A DNA stretch of 64,000 bases from the NCBI GenBank assembly GCA_039583875.1, contig CM077151.1, forward strand, positions 27,604,390 through 27,668,389. The letters run 5' to 3'. Under the pieces are notes generated by a model, which had not been told where the DNA came from, did not search any database, and saw only the letters and a program-made list of their open reading frames with translations. The stretch's first letter is position 1, and every line of letters begins with the position of its first letter. Positions 58,530 through 64,000 of this stretch are shown piece after piece. The position numbers were made by a program, and so were the translations under genes. Source of the DNA: Platanthera guangdongensis (taxonomy: Eukaryota; Streptophyta; Magnoliopsida; Asparagales; Orchidaceae).

Positions 58530-59406
58530 AAAGGATCAAGAAGTGCTACTAGGAACAGACCGTCACTTGGTTGGCTCTAGCGCGGAGGAAATGGAGGTCC
58601 CATGGAAAGCCTCACAGGATGGAAGTGTCCGGTGGAAGGCGGATACCTGACCACCGGGCACTTTCCCCTCCCTGAGGAAGCCAATGCCCGACGAGCTAGG
58701 ATGCCTTGGAGAGCTCTCTCCAACTCTACCAAGAGTCGGGGGGGGGGGGGGTCAGAACCCATCTTTTTTCCCCGTTTAGGGGATTTGGAGAAGTTCAACT
58801 AAGAAACCTGGTTTCCCACCCCCGAGAGATCCCTCTCCAAGGCACCCACTACCTGGGGGTCTATTTATGTTTTTTCCAAGTCTCTGGGGGTAAAAATGAC
58901 CAAAATACCCCGAGAGGATCCCTACGCCCAAAAAGCCTTGGGCCAATGTGCCTCGGGGAGGAAACGCCCACCCCCGAGAGGCCGGGGGCAGAGTTCCTTT
59001 TTGCCCCGTAAAACGTCCCCTCCAAGGGTACAGCTGGGCGGGGGTAACTTCTCGTGGAAGCAAGTGTTTTTTACGCCGCCAAGGGGGTCCCGTCACCCGC
59101 CCCATTAGCAAACAGGTTGACCCGAGACGGCTAAGTATTTTTTACCCAGGGGGCCGCCACCGGTCAGGCTCCCATAGCGAGCAGGCCGCCCGGGGGGGGG
59201 GGGGGTGAAGTGTTTTTTTACCCAGGGGGTCTCGCCACCCAGGCTCCCATAGCGCGAGCAGTTGACCCCTCCGGGGGGTGAAGATGGGGTCTTGTCACCC
59301 AGGCTCCCATCAGCGAGACAGGTCTCCCTGGAGAGGCGCGCAAGAAAATTACACTCGCGAATACGTTGGGTTGGACATTTCTCGAGCTTGTGGCGAGCGG
59401 GGATTG
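58530..59406 (+). repeat. Irregular 3' repeat region of the nested Tat element
   Basis: Scrambled versions of array 1 and 2 units (CACCCCCGAGAG, GCTCCCATAGC, GTTGACCCCTCCGGGG, GTGAAGTGTTTTTTTACCC), with GC-rich words such as GCGAGCAGGCCG replacing parts of the expected unit. Confidence 0.7.
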
Positions 59407-60575
59407 TGTACCACCCCGTATTCGCAGGTTTCCGGTTTTAAGCTTTTGGAATGGTTTGAGCTCTTGGTGGCCATTTTTGCCCAGCTTGGAAAATACGAGG
59501 CCGAAAAATCTACCTCCCCCCAGTGGCCTTTTTTGGGGGCGGGTGCGAGCAGTTGGCTGGCACCTCGCCCCGGCGAGCGAGGTGGGAGCCGGGAGGCCGG
59601 GAGGCTGGGGTCTCTCCCGCCGCCTCGCCGCGAGCAGGGGGCGAGCGCCGGGAGGCCGAGGTCTCACCCCTGCCCCCCAGCCCACCCTCGCCGCGAGCAG
59701 GCCGCTCGGGCGAGACCGGCGGGAGGCAGGGGCCGAGCCTGGCGGAGGTGAGCCGGGGCGAGCAGGCCGGCGGGAGCGTCAGGTTCTCGCCGCCTCGCCG
59801 CGGCCTGGCAGGCCGCTCGGGGCGAGCGCCAGGCCGAGGCCGCCTCGCCGCGACCCGCAGGCCTGGAGCTCGGGCGAGCGGCCGGGAGGCCGCGGCCGCC
59901 TCGCCCCCGCGGCCTGCAGGCGAGGCGCTCGGGCGAGCGCCAGGCCGAGGTTTCTCGCCGCCTCGCCGCGAGCAGGCCGCTCGGGCGAGCGGGGTGAGCC
60001 GGAAGGCCGCGGCCGCCTGCCCGCCGCGAGCGTGGAGGCCAAGGTCGGGCGAGCGGGGCCAGGCGGGGCGAGAGGCCGCCTCGCCGCGAGCAGGCCGCTC
60101 GGGCGAGCGCCAGGCCGAGGCCGCCCCCCTCGCCGCGAGCAGCCGCTCGGGGCGGGAAGGGGGGGGGAGCACTTGGACCTCTTTGGGCCTTGTCGTTACC
60201 GTTTTACCCTCGCCGCGGGGTGGAATTACCTCTTTACCCCAGGCCGCTCGGGCGAGCGCTGTTTTCAGGCCGCGGCCCGCCTCGCATATTTGCGGGCGGG
60301 TATTTCATGCATTTTGGCATGAGATTTGGAAAACTATAAATAGCCAGGGGGCCTTGGAGAGCATCACTTCTTCACTCTCTCTTCATCCTTCGGCCATAGC
60401 AAGCTGCCGCGGGCAGGGGGGCCAAAGGCTCGGGCGAGGTGTGCGCCACGCTAGAGTCGCGGGTTCCTCGTTTTCCAAGTCTTTGGTCTGTGACGTTCCC
60501 CCAAGTGAGTAGGTGTGAGGTCACCCGCTCATTTGGGACCCCGAACTCCACAGAGACCAGTTTTTGGTTTCAACA
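59407..60575 (+). repeat. Tat 3' LTR, mosaic
   Basis: 1,169 bp. The start (TGTACCACCCCGTATTCGC) and end (GACCAGTTTTTGGTTTCAACA) agree with the 5' LTR. The middle is dominated by CTCGCCGCG, AGGCCGCTCGGGCGAGCG and similar words, which also replace short blocks of normally unique LTR sequence at 60200-60440. Confidence 0.8.
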
Positions 60576-60890
60576 ATAACATTCCCAAAAAGGCGATTGC
60601 CTATTTGCATACCAAGCTCAGATAACTATATATAGACCCTATGGATATCTTTGGAGGGGCGAGTTTTTTTTTTACTTCCAGGCTGCGTTTCGTATGGCGA
60701 GCGCCCTCCAGGCCCGCTTTTGGCTTGTGAGGGGAAACACTTTAAGGCCTTCAGTGTGAGTGGTGTGACATCCGCGAGCAGGCCGCTCGGGCGAGTTCCT
60801 AAGTGCCAGCAGGTGTGCGGCAGAAGAAATGCGTTACACCTCGCCTGCCGAACCTTTTGTGAGACCACAGAGTTTCGGTTTCAACTGGGC

Positions 60891-61672
60891 AGAATTGTCC
60901 AAAGTCATCGATATTGAATTAAACATACAAAATCTCGCGTCGAATGTTTAGGTTCTTTCCTTGATTTATAGATTTATCATTTTGAAACTACAAACTCACC
61001 CGGGCTCCCGTTTTGACATCGAAGGTTTTTTTTCCCAACAGATTTTGCTTGGGCCCACATTTTTCATCTAGACGGTCATTTTTTGCTTGGAATATTTTTT
61101 TGCCCGAGTAAGCATTTTTTTTGCTCAAACATATATTTTTTAGCTATTCTTTTCAATGCCGTTCTAAGCCAGAGCCAAAAGTTTTGGCATCCAATTTAAA
61201 TTCTGCGAGCAGAATTTCACTCTGTTACCGAACAATAAAATTAAATCTCAAAGTCATTTGTTAAATTGATTTTTGTTTAAAAACTAATTCAAGAAAAAAA
61301 ACGGGTTTGACTAGAATATTTGGATCATTTCAAATCTAATTTACATGGCATAAAGGCGTTTAAACTAATTCGTTTCTATTCGGCGTCGTGGGCGATTAGA
61401 GAAATAGTGGTGGAATAATCAGCTGTTTCAAACGAAAAATTTGAAACATTCCTAAAATCAAAGAATCAAAGGTAGAAATCTGAATGAAATCTAGGGTTTA
61501 TCATCAATGGTTTTTCGAGGTTGACACAAGAAATCTCGGAAAGAATCTGTTATGTCTGCTCCAGAAATGGAACCAATGAAGAAACCCAATGAAGAACGGT
61601 ATGTTTGCAGGGCAGGAAGGTAGCTGGAAGGAGAAATAGGAGTGAGGTCGACGACAAACTTGTGAGTCGGCG
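60891..61672. other. AT-rich spacer, no gene seen
   Basis: Contains T-rich runs (TTTTTTGC repeated around 61030-61140). No transposon ends recognised between the split LTR and the next element. Confidence 0.6.
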
Positions 61673-62976
61673 TGTTGAAACCAGAAACCTGGTCCTGTGG
61701 AGTTCGGGTCTGAAAGGGGGACCTCACACCTAACCTCGAGAGAACGCCATGCCAGCTATGGGAGACTATGAACAGACCCTCGGCTAGCCGGGTCCCACCT
61801 CACACCCGGAAGGCTACCCGAGACTTCCCCTCCCTAGCCAATGCTCGAGCTGGGCCTTGAAGCTCTCTCAACACTACCAAGAAGAAACCAAGGGAGGAGC
61901 AAGCAAGAAGAAGAAGATCAAGCAGTCCCCCCTCCAAGGCACCCAAGGGGGTCTATTTATAGTTTTCCAAAACCCCTTGGACCAAATGACCGAGAACCTC
62001 GCGCCCAAAAAGCCTTGGGCCAATAGAAAAAGCCACGCCGGGGGTAAAGGGGGAATTTCCCCCGATGGCAAGAGTAAAACTGCAAGGGACAAGGGCGAGA
62101 CCGCGGCCTCCGACCGTCCTCGCCCCGCCAGGCCGCCGACGAGAGGCGCGGGCGACCCTGGCCCCCCCGGCCGGTCTCCTCCGCCCCGTAGGCCGCCGCA
62201 AGAAAGGCGCGGGCGAGACTGGCCCCCGGCCGGTACTCGCCCCGCTAGGCCGCCGAACAAGAAGAGGCGCGGGCGAGACCCCGGCCCCCGGCCGGTCTCG
62301 CCCCGTAGGCCGCAGAACAAGAAGAGGCGCGGGCGACCCTGGCCCCCGCCGGTCTGCCCCCAGGCCGCAAATCAAGAAGAGGCGCAGGCGAGACCCTGGC
62401 CCCCGGCCGGTCTCGCCCCGAGCCTGGCTAGAAGAGGGCGGAACCCTGGCCCCGGCCGTCTCGCCCCGCTAGGCCGGAGCTAGAAGAGGCGCGGGCGGAC
62501 TTGGCCCCCGGCCGGTCTCGCCCCGCTAGGCCCACTAGAAGAGGCGCGGGCGAGACCCTGGCCCCCGGCCGGTCTCGCCCCGCTAGGCCGCCGAACAAGA
62601 AGAGGCGCGGGCAACCCTGGCCCCGGCCGGTCTACCCAGCCACCAGCTAGAAGAGGCGCGGGCGAGCCTGGCCCCCGGCGGAATCGTCTCGGAGCTAGAA
62701 GAGGCGCGGGCGAACCCTGGCCCCCGCCGGTCTCGCCCCGCTACCGCTGAACAAGTTCGAGATTGGGCTGCGACCTGGCGGCCAGGCGGCTTGCGGCCTG
62801 GCGGCCTGGGCGGCTTGCGGCGGCTTGCCGAGCGCCTTGGGGGGAGAAATATTTTCTCCCCCTACTAGTATGTCTTTCAGTTCACACAAAATTGGCCCCT
62901 AGGAGTGCAAAACCCCAAAAAGCTTAAAAACTTGCACCTTGTTTTGGCCCACTCTCCGCGAATACGGGGTTGTACA
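61673..62976 (-). repeat. Minus-strand Tat 3' LTR with GC-rich array
   Basis: 1,304 bp. 62090-62750 holds about 11 units of AGAAGAGGCGCGGGCGAGACC, CTGGCCCCCGGCCGGTCTCG and CCCCGCTAGGCCG, again pairing GAGACC with GGTCTC. Period and sequence differ from the other LTR arrays. Confidence 0.85.
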
Positions 62977-63109
62977 CAATGCGCTCTTTTTCGAGGCCTG
63001 GCACAAGCTCGAAAGAAACATCCAACCCAACATTCGCGAGTGTAACTCCCCTCGGGGTCAACCGCCATGAGCTAAGCCTGGGTGGCGGACCTCCTTGTTG
63101 GGGAAAACA

Positions 63110-64000
63110 CTAGTCTCCACGAGAGATCAACCTACCCAGCCAGCTAGTGGGAGCCTGGCGAGCGGAATCGTCTCGGAGCTGAGGACTGGGGCTAGCCTCC
63201 ACGAGAGATCAACCTACCCAGCCAGCTAGTGGGAGCCTGGCGGCGGAATCGTCATCGGAGCAAAGGACTTGGGCTACCACGAGAGATCAACCTACCCAGC
63301 CAGCTAGTGGGAGAGCCTGACACGGAATCTATCTCGCGAAGCAAGGGACTTGGCCTCCACGAGAGATCAACCTGCCCTGCCAGCTAGTGAGAGCCTGGCG
63401 CGGAATCTATCATCGGAGCTAGGACTTGGCTAGCCTCCACGAGAGATCAACCTACCCAGCCAGCTAGTGGAGCCTGGCAGGAATCTATCTCGGCTAAGGG
63501 ACTTAGCCTCCACGAGAGATCAACCTGCCCCTGCCAGCTAGTGAGAGCCTGAGGAATCTATCTCGGAGCTAAGGGGCTAGCCTCCACGAGAGATCAACCT
63601 ACCCAGCCAGCTAGTGGGAGCCTGACAGCGGCGGAATCATCATCGGAGCTAAGGACTTGGGCTACCACGAGAGATCAACCTACCCAGCCAGCTAGTGGGA
63701 GCCTGAAGCCTGACAGCGGAATCTATCATCGGAGCAAAGGGACTTGGGCTACCACGAGAGATCAACCTACCCAGCCAGCTAGTGGGAGCCTGGCGGCGGA
63801 ATCGTCATCGGAGCTAAGGACTTCGGGCTACCACGAGAGATCAACCTACCCAGCCAGCTAGTGGGAGCCTGGCGGCGGAATAGTCATCGGAGCTGAGGGA
63901 CTTGGGCTACCACGAGAGATCAACCTACCCAGCCAGCTAGTGGGAGCCTGGCGGCGGAGATCCATCGGAGCTGAGGACTTGGGCTACCACGGAATCAACC
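63110..64000 (-). repeat. Tandem array 4, ~73-83-bp unit, about 12 copies
   Basis: Units contain CACGAGAGATCAACCTACCC and CAGCCAGCTAGTGGGAGCCTGG, the reverse complement of the core in arrays 1 and 3. Spacers include CGGAATCGTCATCGGAGC. The array runs off the window. Confidence 0.9.

Larger units (their letters stand above)
55132..60575 (+). mobile_element. Second non-autonomous Tat element, nested in an older Tat LTR
   Basis: LTRs at 55132-56526 and 59407-60575 end in TTCAACA. The first starts TATACAACC (TG mutated to TA). A perfect 5-bp duplication, ATAAC, flanks the element (55127-55131, 60576-60580). The interior has an intact gag and a damaged protease, then 0.9 kb of irregular repeats. 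No reverse transcriptase or integrase. The LTRs are longer than in the 11758 element because the GC array has expanded. Confidence 0.88.
50155..60890 (+). mobile_element. 5'-truncated Tat-clade Gypsy element, its 3' LTR split by a later insertion
   Basis: Runs from the end of reverse transcriptase through RNase H, a second RNase H, integrase, a 3' minisatellite and an antisense ORF, then into a 3' LTR starting TGTACAACCCC at 54719. That LTR is interrupted at 55131 by another Tat element with target duplication ATAAC, and resumes at 60576-60890 (ATATATAGACCC, then TTTCGGTTTCAAC). Pol has many stops. The 5' LTR, gag, protease and most of the reverse transcriptase are missing. Confidence 0.8.
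61673..64000 (-). mobile_element. 3' end of a minus-strand Tat element, continuing past the window
   Basis: An LTR in minus orientation (61673-62976: TGTTGAAACC at its left, GGTTGTACA at its right) is followed by a 3' region of tandem units reaching the window end. Internal genes would lie beyond 64000. The LTR TATA box reads CTATTTATAG on the + strand at 61953-61962. Confidence 0.82.

Overview
This is nuclear DNA of a flowering plant. The evidence is two split plant genes with GT-AG introns, Ty1-copia and Ty3-gypsy LTR retrotransposons with plant-type tRNA primer sites, hAT, Mutator and Harbinger-type MITEs, 5S- and tRNA-derived Pol III repeats, and a 500-N scaffold gap (2427-2926). The species cannot be told from the sequence. 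No prokaryotic gene organisation is present.

Two host genes lie in tandem on the + strand. (1) 9807-28139 holds the last seven exons of a JMJ21-like gene (F-box/JmjC protein with a C-terminal APH-type kinase-like domain). Two of its introns are swollen to 8.5 and 7.9 kb by retrotransposons, and one exon carries an apparent frameshift. (2) 32372-46566 is a complete six-exon gene for ribosomal protein eS6 (RPS6). It splices to 249 codons plus a stop, although its second intron is 11.5 kb and contains a decayed 7-kb chromovirus with further insertions.

The rest is layered mobile DNA. 1203-2286: a four-arm palindromic element made of 5S rRNA-derived (Cassandra-like) units, bounded by a 5-bp direct repeat. 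3607-7967: a truncated Copia element split by a hAT element. 11526-17649: a head-to-head pair of tRNA-derived SINE-like units, split by a Tat-clade Gypsy element (11758-17404). 20321-25749: a full-length decayed Copia element, split by a GC-rich hAT element. 36661-43684: a chromovirus. 50155-60890: remnant of a Tat-clade Gypsy element (RNase H, second RNase H, integrase, 3' minisatellite, antisense ORF, 3' LTR); a second, pol-less Tat element (55132-60575) is inserted in its 3' LTR. 61673-64000: the 3' end of a minus-strand Tat element that continues past the window.

Most unusual are the two Pol III-derived families (5S and tRNA-like), both arranged as head-to-head palindromes with outward-facing promoters, and the Tat elements. 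The Tat elements carry rapidly changing GC-rich hairpin arrays in their LTRs and 75-81-bp arrays in their 3' regions that share a 19-nt core. From about 58.9 kb onward the sequence is a mosaic of recurring GC-rich words; this could be biology or assembly error.
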